Assembly (NCBI GenBank): GCA_963681505.1 | Contig: OY811975.1 | Location: forward strand, 5,509,490-5,573,489 | Reading direction: 5' to 3' | DNA length: 64,000 bases | DNA from: Eunapius fragilis | Taxonomy: Eukaryota > Porifera > Demospongiae > Spongillida > Spongillidae | In this document: positions 1 through 12,091 of the stretch, one piece after another | Position numbering within the stretch: position 1 is the stretch's first letter | Layout of the letters: each line of letters begins with the position of its first letter | The notes under the pieces: model-generated | What the model was told of the DNA's origin: nothing | The model's input: the letters and a program-made list of their open reading frames with translations, nothing else | Database searches by the model: none | Made by a program: the position numbers and the translations under genes

Positions 1-107
1 CCCAATAGACCACATCCACATACCCATAGGCTGCACCTCACCTGGTCCACCTCATAGGCACACCCATCCCTCCACCTTCCCTAGTACATGTGTGAGTGCT
101 GTGTTTG

Positions 108-125
108 TGTTAGTTGTGTGTGTGT

Positions 126-156
<31 letters not shown>

Positions 157-157
157 T
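108..157. repeat. (TG)n microsatellite followed by a poly-G run
   Basis: A perfect TG dinucleotide tract runs directly into an uninterrupted G run. Reading frames across it (Cys-Val repeats) are artefacts of the repeat. Confidence 0.95.
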
Positions 158-1019
158 GGAGAGCTGTAGTGTTGAGTGTACTGTTCATTCCATTCTACTC
201 AGTGTTGAGATCATTGGTACCAATGAGTCTACTGCCCTCTCTATGGTCTCTGAGGGGGAGGGTGTTCATCCTAGCAATATGGAGGTATTAGTTTGCATGT
301 GCATGTATTGCATATGAAGGTATTACGTATTGCATATGTCTTATAGTTTAAGATTTTATTTATTTTTGTGTGCACAAATTTATGTCCTCATCGTGTTGTT
401 ATATCATGACCACAAAAATTGTTAGATATTTTATTGATTGTTACGTCATATGGACGCACGTGATTATTATTGTTATTAATTGCAATAGCGTGTCCGACAA
501 GGTTCCTCGCGTAGTAGTGCAGTTATACATGGGGTAGTTATATGGCAATGTTTAGCCTGATCTGTTTCCGAATAGGGGAGAAAGCTAAAAATGTTTTTTC
601 AGAACGAGGAACACAAATTCCCCAAAATAAAAGAAAGCAAGGTGTCACGTGATAAGCTACAATTTCAAACTCTTTTGGAAAACTAGTTTGCCAACGAAAC
701 TGCATTATTAGAATTTTTATTGCTCAAGTCATTATTCATAAAACTGATTTCATACATTGAGGAGTAGGAAAAAAAAATTTATACTCAACTATCACGGTGT
801 CCACTTTAGTTCTCTCTGCCATTATGTCTTGGCAGTACGGTATAGACGGTACCATTAAAACGACGGAATTTCTGTGCACGCTACGACTTTCAGGACAATA
901 GATACCGGTATTAACATCCACGAACTTAAAGGTACGATCGATTTGCCTATAATGTTAAACCCTGCTCAGCTACTGCTATTAGTGCACTCTTGATAGGCGT
1001 GGCAATGCAGTGTTGATGT
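158..1019. other. No gene recognised
   Basis: AT-rich sequence with only short reading frames. Two CACGTG-type E-boxes are visible near 457 and 645. Because a candidate gene starts at 1041, the right end of this stretch may be its promoter. Confidence 0.5.
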
Positions 1020-1029
1020 GTCACGTGAC
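1020..1029. promoter_or_regulatory. Palindromic E-box (CLEAR/M-box type) next to a start codon
   Basis: The 10-mer GTCACGTGAC lies 12 bases before the ATGGCGG start of the candidate gene. This palindrome matches the E-box type bound by bHLH-Zip factors of the MITF/TFEB group in animals. Its position directly before the start is the only support for a role here. Confidence 0.35.
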
Positions 1030-1040
1030 GTTTTAGCAAA

Positions 1041-3204
1041 ATGGCGGAACCAGATATGGCAGAACGGTTCACTGTAGTACGTTTCGAAGTAATTACTGGA
1101 AAACGCGCCATTCTGTTAGCTTAAGCAGAGCACATCACATCAAGAATTTGGTATGTCCTATTCCTATTAGCTTACGAGGAAGGTCTGTGCATACTAGTAG
1201 TGCTTCAGCTTGAATAAATAAATATCAGCTTTGCACTCTAGGTCAATTGCAGTCTTCTCTTCCAAGTGTATCATTGATGAGGCATTATCGATTGGGTATG
1301 TATTTACAATTGTCATGAATTGTATTACATTTAATATCTACCTTCTAATAATGCACTGCTATGGGCTCATGCTATGTGAATTCTATTCATAACACTATAA
1401 AGGTGTGCATAGCAGTTCCACACATAGTAAAAATTCTTGCCAATTAACCCAAGGGCTGCACATAAGGTATGTCCACTATGGAAAAATGTTTTGCATGCAC
1501 CTACATCAACAATGTACAGGGAAGAAAGTTACAGCTCATTTTCACACCTTCATATGTTTTGCAGGTGGATTTGTTAATATAGAGATGCTAGAGCACCTCC
1601 AGACCAGTGCGCTTGGGTAATATCTGGACTGCAGTGCATACCTGTGAATTCTAGTAACCCCACCCTTTGCCTATTAGGAGCACACCATTTGAGTCTTTGC
1701 GTTGTTTACTACTGGGACTGTATCCAAGTACCTGTTCAGGCTCTTAATGAAGAAGCTATCAGAAAAGGATGAATTGGGACTTTAAGTCGCTGGCTGAACT
1801 ATGTGAATGATGGTGAAAAGGAAGTGTGGTTTAAGATACAAAGGTCAGTGTTGGTAACAACATGTGTACAAGGTTTTATTTTTTATTACTAATTTTAGGA
1901 TTGTTGACCCAGAAATGACTGATTCATACGATTCCGTTGTAGCTGTTGTGTTATTGCTATTGAAGCTAATGTGTTTAATGTCCTCCTGCTCTTACACCTT
2001 TATCAGTATATGCTGCAATTTGGACCAAATTTCAGAATACGGTTAGCACTTATAAATTATTGTACTTTAGTACATGAATTACAAACCCTGGAAACCAATG
2101 GAATGGGTAAGAGAATAGATTCAAGTACATTATCCCAGCTAGAGATTCTTGAGACTTGGCAAATTAACTGAGTTATTAAGTTCCCCATTCACCTGATGTC
2201 CCTACGAATGACAAATGTCTTGCGTAAGGGACCCAACGTCACGTGCAGATTTTTAACACTGGGAGTACGACCACAACTAAGAAGTTACTTTCAAGCTGAT
2301 CTGTGGAGATGGGTGCCATTCCTGTGGGTTGCAAAGCCCACTGAGGTAGACTCTGAGCTGTTTTTTACATGCATTATAATCATTCTATTCAAAATTAAGG
2401 TGCAGAGCTTTAATTGTGCAAGGAACAAGTTTTCCAACAGGTATGCGCAACATTTGTTCAGACAAGATGTATATAATTTTTTTGTGTACCAGGTTTAGTG
2501 CTGGGCTTATGGAGCTTTACCAGTCTGATTCTGTGTTGGTAAACATCGCAAACTGGAAACCTGCACAAGGTGTGTATAGTTTTTAGTCTTGCTTATTTTA
2601 TGTCGTTACTTGTATCAACAGCAACAAATGGAACTTGCAGTTGACCTTCTCAGCCAGGCCTTATAAGGGATCTCTTGTAACAAGTTATCCTGCCATTTAT
2701 GCATCTGGCGGGCTTATCAACACTGCTGATTTTTTCTTATGCACATCAACCGATAGTGCAGCAGTAAGACTGTGTGTGACTGTGTGTATGTTTGTGTGTT
2801 TTGTGTGTCGGTTTACATGTGTGGGTATTTGCAAGTGGGTGTATTTGCAAGTGGGTGTGTGTCTGTGAGCACTGTGTGTGCATGCATGGGTGTGTGTGAC
2901 TACATGTGAGCATGTGTGGGCATTTGTGGGTTTTTTGCATGGGTGTGCGCATTGTGGGTGTGGGTGTGGGTGTGTACATGAAGGGTAAACTCATATTTAC
3001 ACAACAGGAAATTTGTGGAGATTTTCAAACAAGTGAAAGTTTCTACTAACTTCCGGCGCCAGAAACAGCTATTCCACAAGGTTGTATACTTGGCAAGTTT
3101 GACTGCTCATTGCTGACAATGGTGGACTTCATCTTCCATCTGTGCAGCTGTGTCAGTGGCCCGCAAGACGAAGTACACTAGAAGACTGCAGCAGCTGTAA
3201 TTGA
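1041..3204 (+). CDS. Candidate multi-exon gene, product unknown
   Basis: I do not recognise the product. A start ATGGCGG at 1041 opens a chain of exon-like segments with GT-AG borders: 1041-1088, 1253-1295, 1565-1616, 1678-1843, 2493-2569 and 3008-3080. A possible last exon starts at 3148. The first three join in one frame (phases 0, 1, 2). The end of the fourth joins the fifth in frame (KIQ-R-FSAGLMELYQ), and the sixth is coding-like and basic (KFVEIFKQVKVSTN). Within the fourth segment, however, the frame entered at its 5' end (STPFESLRCLLLG) differs from the frame leaving its 3' end, which also carries an in-frame TGA. Either the model is wrong there, a base is missing, or the gene is decayed. 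A long TG-rich tract sits in the predicted intron before 3008. The whole model rests on splice signals and open frames only. Confidence 0.3.
2766..2985. repeat. Degenerate TG-rich minisatellite
   Basis: An imperfect run of TGTG-based words such as GTGGGTGT, GTATTTGCAAGTGG and GCATGTG covers about 220 bases. His/Thr-rich or Cys/Val-rich frames through it are artefacts. Confidence 0.8.
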
Positions 3205-3533
3205 AGGGTGTGATACATCCATCAAAAGACTCGTGTTTGAACTAATACTACTGTGTACAGTATTGTTTGAAAAAAAAATTTTAAAGCATTATTAATTTTA
3301 TAATTATAATTATTAATTTTAATTTCATGCATTAATGTTATTCATTATCGCTCGCGAATGATTCACCCAGGATTCACCCATTAAGTCGATCTGAAAAGCA
3401 ACCGATTCAAGTGCGCTATTCACGTCTGAAGCGACACTACCCCAAGTACGTGAATCTCAAAGGGTATACTCACAACCGTTACAAACCGTAATGGTTGTGA
3501 TTCGTTTTTCAAAAGTTGGCCATGTAGTTCAGT

Positions 3534-3690
3534 TGTGTCATCTGGGTGTGGTCAGTACTTTGGGCAAGATTGGGTTAAATCTATCTAGTTGAGTTGCCTG
3601 GGTATGGCCAGTTACCCTGGGCAAGAATGGATTAAATACCTCTATCCGCTAGTCAGTTGTGTTGTCTGGGTGTGGCCTGTGTGTGTGTGT

Positions 3691-3730
<40 letters not shown>

Positions 3731-4040
3731 TCCCAGCTCTTTTCCTAGGGTGTATAGAATCGTTTTAGCTGATGCTGATGTAACCTGTTGGGTTGATCTG
3801 TACCCTGGGCAAGAATGAGTTAATTATCTCTAGCTGCTAGTCAGTTGTGTCATGTGGGTGTGGTCTATACCCTGGGAAAGATTGGGTTAATATTTAAATC
3901 TTTCAAGCTGCATGCTGGTGAGTTGGTCTGGGCAAGAATTCAGATTCTCTCTAGCCACTAGTCGTTTTAATGTCTGGGTGTGGCCTGTACCCCAGAAAGG
4001 GCCACTGGTCATTGCAATGCCTGGGTGTGGTCTGTGCACA
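3534..4040. repeat. Diverged tandem repeat, units roughly 65-130 bp
   Basis: Blocks containing 'gtgtggtc...taccctgggcaagaatgggtta', here given only in outline, recur near 3540, 3600, 3660, 3790, 3850, 3930 and 3975. Each is followed by 'ctctagctgctagtcagttg'-like text. The copies are diverged and are interrupted by the dinucleotide tract at 3678-3727. Confidence 0.7.
3678..3727. repeat. (GT)n(AC)n compound microsatellite
   Basis: A GT tract switches to an AC tract at about 3692, so the two halves can pair as a hairpin. Confidence 0.9.
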
Positions 4041-4054
4041 AGCGCACGCGCGTG

Positions 4055-4058
<4 letters not shown>

Positions 4059-4111
<53 letters not shown>
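4059..4111. repeat. (CA)n microsatellite
   Basis: A long perfect CA run preceded by a short GCGCACGCGCG alternating block. Confidence 0.95.
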
Positions 4112-4427
4112 CACATACTCACATACTCCCTGGGGTGTATATTACTAATATTATATTCATCTCCAAAGCCTATGTACATATGGGGTTGTGTATTGGTCTA
4201 CATGTACCTTAATCTGATTGTGGGATACTTGTATTTGTTTTGAGGCCTCTATTTTTATTACAGGGATGAAAAAGTACATGGTATCTCCCAGCTAGCTAGG
4301 TGATGAAGAGAAGCTTACTGTGACCACCCAAATATCGTACTGACACCTGTGCTCTCTTCAGGATGGTGGATGGCCTGTAAAAAGGTTGCTATGTTGCGAA
4401 TTCTATCTCTAAGCACTGCATATGTGT

Positions 4428-4557
4428 ATGTCCCAATTCCCTCCTCCCCTCTGAAGGGCTTAGTGCAGGAGAGGACGTGTGGGGCGCTCTGCCTTTCGTA
4501 GGGGAGGAGGGGCATGGGGCTAAGCCCTTCAGAGAGGAGTAGGGGGTTGGGACATAT
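4428..4557. repeat. Inverted repeat, arms about 38 bp
   Basis: The left arm (4428-4466, 'tatgtcccaattccctcc' onward) is matched in reverse complement at 4519-4556 with a few mismatches, leaving a loop of about 52 bases. This could be a small palindromic MITE. No clear target duplication was found. Confidence 0.6.
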
Positions 4558-4859
4558 AAATATACAGAAGGGGTTGGGAAGTTAGAGGCAGTAAGCCTTC
4601 AAAGGATACTACTACATCCATTCTCCCTCCCCTACATATATGATCAGATGATAAGGGTAATGTGATTGTAAGAATGAGGTCACGTTATCAATTGCAGTTT
4701 TTATAGTCTGGTAGTTCACTTTTGATAGCTAGCCTGAGAAAACACTCTGGTTAAAATAGCACAATAATACTTTTAAAAATGCTTTTTTATTTGCATCTTG
4801 CATTTGTTCTATCATGAGGGCTATTGAATGTGTTCCACCTCTACACATTGTATGCGTGC

Positions 4860-4897
<38 letters not shown>

Positions 4898-4898
4898 A
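4860..4898. repeat. (TG)n microsatellite with CGCG tail
   Basis: A TG tract ends in an alternating CGCGCG block. Confidence 0.9.
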
Positions 4899-5304
4899 CG
4901 TCCTTGTGTATCTGCGTGTTGCTTGCTTGCCTGTACCTTATGTACTGGCCCACCCAAGCAATCCTACCGACACCTGCTGCAAATGCATGACCAGTGACAA
5001 CAGCCAAACTGGGTTGAGCAAAACAGGGTCCAGGTCCCCTGGTTGTTCAGATTGGGAAACCTCCCCACGCCTATAGATACAACCATGTATTTGCCCACAC
5101 CTTTAAATACCTTCCTACTCATCTGATATGTAACACTATTCCCTGTACTCTTCTTAATTCTATAAGTGCCTCAGGTGCCCAGGATGAGGTGGTACTTGGT
5201 ACATGTACAATGCACGCATGTTGATGTGGTGTGAATGTGCTACATGTAACAGAATCGATTCTGCACTAAATTATTTACATCACCATTCTTTCACCTTCTC
5301 CCAG

Positions 5305-5305
<1 letters not shown>

Positions 5306-5353
<48 letters not shown>
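5306..5353. repeat. (GT)n microsatellite
   Basis: A perfect GT run of about 46 bases lies upstream of the candidate exon at 5416. Confidence 0.95.
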
Positions 5354-5356
<3 letters not shown>

Positions 5357-5415
5357 TGTTGTCCATGCCATTGGGAATGAACCATTGACAATATTACCCT
5401 CTTCCCACTCAATAG

Positions 5416-5898
5416 ATTATCATCCACTATGGCAATGAGGAAATAAGAAATCCTGTGCAGCTGTCATTGGAAGCTATAGGAGCAAAACTAGTTCCATTCT
5501 TATTGCCTTCTTGTGAACATATTTATAAAGTTTTATGGTTATTGACTTACGTTGTTATTGATATCTTAAAAGCACACTTACAATGGCATGAAGACGTGCA
5601 GCATTTTTGGGGTAGGTTAGCCTTCTCAAGCACAGGCAGATCTTTTCTGTCATTCTCAGTGACTCCATTGTTTTGGTATAGATTAAAGCTCTACAAAGGG
5701 TAGGAGCCATTTTTGCTACAAATGAAATGATCAACAAGCCGCAGTGGTGACAATACATTTTGCTCCACCTTTATTTCAGAAAAACATAGACATGAACATG
5801 ATGTCACTGAAATAGCTATCGTTCTATTGCATGAACTGAGGTTACACTCTGGGACCTTGGGACTGTTGGACATCATGATTTTGGTTCATCACATTTGA
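5416..5898 (+). CDS. Candidate two-exon gene fragment, product unknown
   Basis: I do not recognise the product. Exon 5416-5611 opens directly after an in-frame stop that is part of a plausible acceptor (CCACTCAATAG). It reads without stops (IIIHYGNEEIRNPVQLSLEA onward) to a donor G|GTAGGT. Exon 5780-5898, after the acceptor TTTATTTCAG, joins in the same phase (1) and reads EKHRHEHDVTEIAIVLLHEL to a TGA stop. Joined, this gives about 104 residues with a hydrophobic middle. Upstream exons and a start codon were not found. The support is matching phases and good splice sites only, so a chance open frame is a real alternative. Confidence 0.3.
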
Positions 5899-6030
5899 CA
5901 CTACAATCATCTGTGTGTGTAGGCTGTGTGCTTTGTGTATGTACGTGTATGTGTTGTTGTGTGTGAATATACATGTGCATGTGTTTACATGCATGAGCAA
6001 ATAATTCATATCAAGCCAGCTGCTGCTCAC

Positions 6031-6174
6031 CTCGCCGTACAGTATGAGCTTGTTGTTAGGAAGCAGCACATTGGCCTCGTCTGATGAACGTCTTGAATCC
6101 CCCCAGTCATTTCCTAGGGACAAAGCTATATACCCTACCAGAAGAGCTATAACATATGCACAATGCACCCACAC
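6031..6174 (-). CDS. Candidate first exon encoding a signal peptide
   Basis: On the minus strand an ATG at 6174 opens 48 codons that begin with a hydrophobic stretch (MWVHCAYVIALLVGYIALSLG), typical of a secretory signal. An acidic/basic polar segment follows. The exon ends in phase 0 at a near-consensus donor (GGCGAG|GTGAGC). No second exon could be identified, so the protein is unknown and the call rests on one start, one donor and the hydrophobic N-terminus. Confidence 0.28.
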
Positions 6175-6177
6175 CTA

Positions 6178-6262
6178 ACACACACAAAAACACACATACA
6201 CATGCGCATAGTCGACGTGCACATACACAAACACACCCACACACACACACACACACACACTC
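6178..6262. repeat. (CA)n-rich tract
   Basis: Imperfect ACACAC sequence overlaps open His/Thr frames that are not genes. Confidence 0.85.
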
Positions 6263-6377
6263 ACAGAACATACACCAAAAGAAGCTCCATCAGTCACCTC
6301 CTCCCCCTCCACACCTGGCTAAACACACCCCACTAGGCCACTACACACCTCTATCACACATCCATGTAGGGTCTACT

Positions 6378-6985
6378 TCATAGTGGCGACATCTCTTCCC
6401 GATGTTGATACAATTATGACTACTGAAGAAATAGAAGGTAATGAAATATGTGGAGTATTTGCACACATAGGACCAAACATAAAGAGAATGATATAACCAA
6501 AAATAGCTGATCTATTAGGCCAGTGAAAGCACTGTAACCAAAGACAAAGGGAAAAAAATTCAAATGGACATAGCTTATGAGGTGAATCTATGTGGCACAA
6601 ATTATTACAATTTACAGGTATTAAGCAAGGGGTTAAGAATAGTATCTTATGGTGGAAAGAGTGTGCACAGGTGTGACATGAGACATGTTTGTGCATGTTC
6701 AGTGTGGGTGGGCGTTTAAAATATATGTGCCTGAAAGAACGCAAATCCGAACAATAAGGAAGGGTTACATGTGTTTCAGCCCAGCTGTGCTGTGGTTTTA
6801 TAAATGTCCACACAATGCTGCGTGGCCCCCAAAAAGTTTGACCGAATCGACAGGCACATGATTTCTACATATATGTGATGGCGCGCATTTCGATCGCTTA
6901 ATGAATCTTGTTCGCTATAGAAGTGGAAGAGAAACATTGACGTTTGGTATGCAATTATTGCGTGAACATAGTGCATAGACTCATA
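6378..6985. repeat. Diverged solo copy of the internal repeat of the 6-kb palindromic element
   Basis: The order of blocks (AATTATGACTACTGAAGAAA, AGTGAAAGCACTGTAACC, GGCGTTTAAAATATATGTG, GACCGAATCGACAGG, ATTTCGATCGCTTAA) matches 54,650-55,210 on the same strand and 51,950-52,590 on the opposite strand. It has no clear ends of its own and looks like an old fragment. Confidence 0.8.
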
Positions 6986-9900
6986 TTTTCATAGATCCCT
7001 TTGGCAGCTACAAATAAGGTAATGAGAGTGAGTACGCAGTACGAATGATGGACATACATTTGCATTTGCTCAAAAGTTGGCAGGATTTCAGGAAATCAGG
7101 TATGTGCATTGTGTACATATGCATGACTATCAGCTGGAAATTACTTTGGTTGAATGCAAACTGACAACCATAAAAATATCTCAATCTATTTGGGAAGTAG
7201 TGTACATGGTGAAGTTGGCGACAGTAAGTAGTGCATGAATACACAACTGCTGTATGGGGGATCTGTGGGGCCTTCCATATCGAGAAATTGGCGGTCAAAA
7301 GGATTACGCGGCATTCGGTCATTGTGTAATTCAATGTCCATAGAAAATGTATTGATGCATTCAGAAAACTGCAGCTAACTACAGAACGAAACCAAATATT
7401 GACTAGATGCTCTCGGATTTGCAATGTGGGCTTTTTTTTGAACCTTAGGTACTTATATCCGCACTTCCACATTAATTATGCAAGGTTTCCTATATCCATT
7501 CATTTTATCTCATTTCGTTATTCAGTCATTAATAGTTTCCCAACCAAATGATATCTTCCATATAGGTGCTCACAGATTATATGAGAGTAGTCAGTGTACT
7601 TATTAATCATCATCTTTTCAGAGTTTGGGCCTTCAAATTGCACTTCCGTTGAATGGTTAGTGAGATACACCCCACATACAAGATGCATAACATGATCTTC
7701 ATATGCCTCTTATCATCAGTCAGTTGTGCCCAGACCTAGCTGTTTTTTAATAGTTAAATGACCAATATTGTACGGATTTAGCATGCATGACCACATGTAG
7801 GAGTGGCTTGGTTGCACTAATTAGGATTGCATGTTACAAAGACAGAGGTGGCGATTATACAACAGAGTTTGCCAACACTTCTTGGTAGGACTAATATATG
7901 CTTCATGAACAAAGCTTCCATGGGGTACACAGCCTTCAGGAAGAGGGGGGTCGAATTTGGTTGATAGGTGACCTTAAAATAGCACACATGCATGGGAGGG
8001 GGGGAGGGTGCATGCACAAATCTACATGACATACTTGGAGTGTACACTTCAGGCCCTGCATTCACCCCCGCTATATACTTACTCAATGGTGAAGGTGACC
8101 TTACTTTGGAGAGGGGGGCGTGCCATTCAAACCCATCGACCTCCACCTCCGACCCCCCTGCGTATGCCATGGCTTTGAGACCGCATCATATTTATCGAAC
8201 TATCAGCCCCCACGAAAGGTTGGTAATCCTATCGGTAGCATCCAGTGTAACTAGATCCATTCAACCGAACGGCAAAAACTTTTTTGCTGTACATCCGGGT
8301 GTAGAATTGAATTTACATCAAGCAAGACATTTCTGTGCATGTGTTGTGTCATTTGTTATCTCTTCATTTCCAAAGAGGGGGCAAAAATATGGAAGGGTGG
8401 GGCACTCCAGCCCTATCAATGAAACTATGCTGTTGTGTTGGGAATGTACACACTGTTGTGTGGTGTGTGGTTGGTGGAGAATATGAGTTGGGTGTGTATG
8501 ATGATGGGGGTCATATAGTTGTGTATACTGGTAGTGTACACTCATGTTGGGGGTGAAAAATGTTATTTGGTGTGTTGGGACGAGTAATATAGAATTGTGA
8601 GTGTGACCATGTGTTTTGTGAACTTGGAGTGCACACTTGTTAGTATCTGTGGGTTATGTGTGTGATGGTGTTTTATAATACTGTGCAGGACAATATTAAC
8701 TCACCGATATGCAAGATCACATTGTGGCCATGTTGCCCAAAGTTTGCTTCATACTAGCTGATGTTCTACAGGTGTGATAAAGCCAGTATGCTAAAACTCA
8801 AATGCCATACAATGGTAGATATAGAGAGCATAGCATACTAGTGGCACACATGTAAATACAAACTTATGCAGCCACAAGACAAGCAAAAAGGATACCCAAG
8901 CATTAAATAATTTGAGCCTCACTGTTCCTTTCATAGCACGGACCACCCATATTAGGCCTATACATCAGAAAATATGTGCTCCTAACTTTTATACGATTAT
9001 ATGTGCAGTACTTTCAGAAAGTATGAACAGGCCGGTTAATATCAAAGGATGAGGTTATGATTGTGGCGGGATACTGCGGTTCCTGAATTGTGGGGGGGGG
9101 GGGGGGGGAGAGCAAATTGATTGCCTGGAAAGACTAAAGTATGGGATCGCCGTCCCCGACCCCCCATCGGTGTCAGCGCGTTAAGTTAAGTTTAAACAAC
9201 TAGTATTATGGTGAATGTGACGTGTACTATATGTAAGCATAGTACTGATGCATATCCGCCACTACTGTAACTTTAACAATGTGCCATTCTGCATTTAGTA
9301 AGAATCCACAATTGTACATAACTCACCTTCACAAAAATGTGGTTGGTCATCTATGTGCTAATTGATGCGCATCCACCCCTCGTCGGATGGGGTGGGGCTG
9401 AGATGCATGCAGGTTTGAGTACACGATCAAGTAGATATGAGTTTATGAACGAATTGCTGCTTATTGTAGTTATTGAAGCTAACGGAAGTGTGGTATATCA
9501 TAATTACCTGCGATAGAAATTAAATTTTTGTCTTGATGTTTGTATAACATTGCTTAATTATAGCGCACCGAAAAATACAATTTGTAATCAGACCAATTTT
9601 TTGAGTTTATTTAGAATTCAATTTGAAATAATCTAATGAGTCTGTGGCTCAAATTCTTTTTAATTTTTCTGGTAAAATGGAAGCTCGGAGAATAGAACGC
9701 ACAAATGGGTGATTTCTCCATATGCGCAGCACTGCATCTTTCTACTGTAATAATAATATTCCCTGCAAATACATAAGACAAAGTCCAAAAAATTCACATG
9801 TAGCAATTATGTATGTGATTGCAAAACTGGTGGTTAAGTGATTTTTAATTGCTCTTCAAGATAAAGAAGATCCACTAATTTACACATATGCACTGCTTTA

Positions 9901-10974
9901 TCTTGTGTCTTGTCCTTGCTGTCCATTGTAGCAGTCAATCATAAAGTATGAAGATTTTGTATCAGTTATGCATGCACAGGTCAATATTATCTTTAATTTG
10001 GACCAGAAAGAACTTAATTTAAAAACATTTCTATTCATGCTGCTTCTTCTTAGTTGCATGCTATTATATACATAAGTTCTGCAAAATTTGAGCACTTGAA
10101 CTGTTCATGAGAATGAATGTGATAGTTACCATTAGGGTACTGGGGTCCATTATAATATTACCCCTCCTCACTATTCACATTTCCGTCAAGGGTTGTTCCT
10201 CCTCTGCTCCAGCTTCTACGTGATATAAGGAGGGGCAAAGTATCATGCTTGTGTGAGTTTAATTGCTTTTATATCATGCTCAAGTATGTTCCTAGCTGTT
10301 GGTAGATAAGACTGGGTATAATATTATATCCTTAACATTGCTGTGCTGGCACTCAACTAAATTGGAGATCACAATCCAGCTTATGTGTTATAACCTTTCA
10401 GAGTTAATGAGAGTGACTTGAGTGATATTAAATTATGATCTAAATGTCGATATGGATGTGGTTGCTTTGAATTTTATTGAAGGTTAAATGCCTCATACCT
10501 GATGAAATATACCAGATATCTTTTGATGCACATCATTAAACGATCAGTAGTACTGTACACTTGTCTTCATATTCCTCTTTGTAATTTTCTATAGCTATTT
10601 GCTAAATAACACATGACTCTTAACGAGCCTGTTACTTCGTGGCAATTTATGATATTCAATTGATTTATGAAATTAGACCTTTTGTATTTGCATTGTGTGT
10701 TGATTGTGTAGATGGAGTAGACAGCTGTGCTTCTCCAGACGTACTGAGACGCACATCCTAGAGTCCTTTGACCCTCCCTATTCATGAGACACATTGTTTC
10801 AGTTTTGTGGATTTAGGTAGTCAGTGTCTATTTTGTGTACGGTGCATTTATTCTGTGCTGAATTCTGGTATTGACCATACAATTTGACAGCTGCACAATT
10901 GTGTGTATGCAACGCCGAATTGGGGCCTAAGTAAATGCTTTGCATTAATTCATGGACAACTTAGATGCATAATA
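6986..10974. other. No gene recognised (about 4 kb)
   Basis: Reading frames of up to about 160 codons occur (for example 7992-8486 + and 7008-7472 -), but none shows a known domain, convincing splice signals or conservation elsewhere in the window. A G run lies at about 9092-9108. TG-rich text lies at 8450-8660. Confidence 0.5.
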
Positions 10975-11290
10975 TAGGAAGTTTCATTAGAAACGTCTAT
11001 GCAGGAGATTTGACCCTGACTATGAAATCATTAAAAACACGCGACCCGTTTATAACGAGACTCGTGATGATCAGATCATTTAGCTAGTTGTTGTAATCGA
11101 ATGAGAAGACAAAAGCGAGTAGTTTGGTCGTGTGCTTTATGTCGCAAAACAGCGCGGTTGTAGAGAACAAGTGGGTACTGCCCGTCCTCGTACCCAGTCC
11201 CGGAAGTATCCTCCTCCTTCTTGACCACGCATAACATGGGATAGGAACACATTTAAAGTATGGAAATTTCACTAATAGCTTCAGAATTGG
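10975..11290. repeat. Inverted copy of the sequence at 58,070-58,395
   Basis: The reverse complement of 58,070-58,395 aligns here: 'GTTTCATTAGAAACGTC', 'GACTATGAAATCATTAAAAA', 'GCGACCCGT', 'ACTGCCCGTCCTCGTACCCA' and 'TTCTTGACCACGCATAAC' appear in the same relative order. A hairpin MITE follows here (11,494) and adjoins the other copy (57,729), so both may belong to one longer mobile unit. The other copy lies just upstream of the SDR gene. Confidence 0.75.
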
Positions 11291-11493
11291 CTGGAAGAGT
11301 GCCTACTGTGATCAAATAGTCGTTGGTATAGTTTGGTAATTGTATCATTAGATTTGGGCCGTACTTAGATTTGGGCCGAATATTGACAAAATTAGAATTG
11401 TTTATACTAAACCAGAAAAATACAGGAGCAGTAAAAATGATTTAAATCAACTACACGGTCAGTGTAAGACGCATAATTAGATATGAGGCAAAA

Positions 11494-11767
11494 AAGTAAC
11501 CAAAAACATTCTCTATGAGAAAGTTGGTGAGATATAGGATTTCAATGCAATGGTCAAGGAAACAAGGGTCTGTAATAGTAAGGGAAAATGTCATTGTCCT
11601 ATATTTAGCACATGAACATAGTAAAGGCTACAAACGGACTAAATAAAAGACAATGACATTTACCTTTACTATTACAAACCCTAGTTTCCTTGCTTTTCAC
11701 ACCACCATTGCCTTCAAATCCTATATCTCACCTAACTTTCTCACAGAGAATGTTTTTAGTCGCTTGT
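11494..11767. mobile_element. Hairpin MITE, copy 1 of 4
   Basis: The element is an almost complete palindrome. It opens with AAACATTCTCTATGAGAAAG and closes with CTTTCTCACAGAGAATGTTT, and an inner pair (ACAATGACATTTACC and its complement) flanks the centre. The other copies are at 25,091-25,296 (left arm truncated), 57,729-58,014 and 63,336-63,631. There is no coding capacity. Confidence 0.85.
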
Positions 11768-11979
11768 ACTTATAAAATCGAAGAGCCGCATGTCTGGTTA
11801 TTTGCCTCATATTCGTTTTTACTGACTGTTTCTGCAAAATGCGACCTAACACTTTTTTTGTCATTGCCACTTTTTAGGGTAAGAAATAGTAAATCAACAT
11901 TGCACATAGTGCTTTACATCTACACATGACATTGCATAAAGATAACTACTTTTCTAGACGTTTCAGGCCGCCAATGACA

Positions 11980-12091
11980 CACTGCTAAAAATAAAGAGTA
12001 TGATTTAGATTAAACAACGATCTAATTAAATCGTTTTAGATCGTTGTTTAATCTTCAATAGATTAAATCATACTCTTTATTTTTAGCAGTG
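11980..12091. mobile_element. 112-bp palindromic MITE with CACTG ends
   Basis: The left arm CACTGCTAAAAATAAAGAGT onward is repeated in near-perfect reverse complement to the end ...CTTTATTTTTAGCAGTG. An inner hairpin around AACAACGATCTAA closes the centre. No target duplication is certain. CACTG ends suggest a CACTA/Chapaev-type source, but that is inference. Confidence 0.75.

Noticed and set aside
88-317. Open frames over the TG/G tract
   Set aside because: Pure low-complexity repeat translation with no other coding sign.
3887-4243. Several overlapping frames rich in Thr-His or Cys-Val
   Set aside because: They are produced by the (CA)n/(TG)n tract on both strands.
7992-8486. 164-codon plus-strand frame
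   Set aside because: No domain, no splice context, low-complexity stretches, and an opposing frame of similar size overlaps it.
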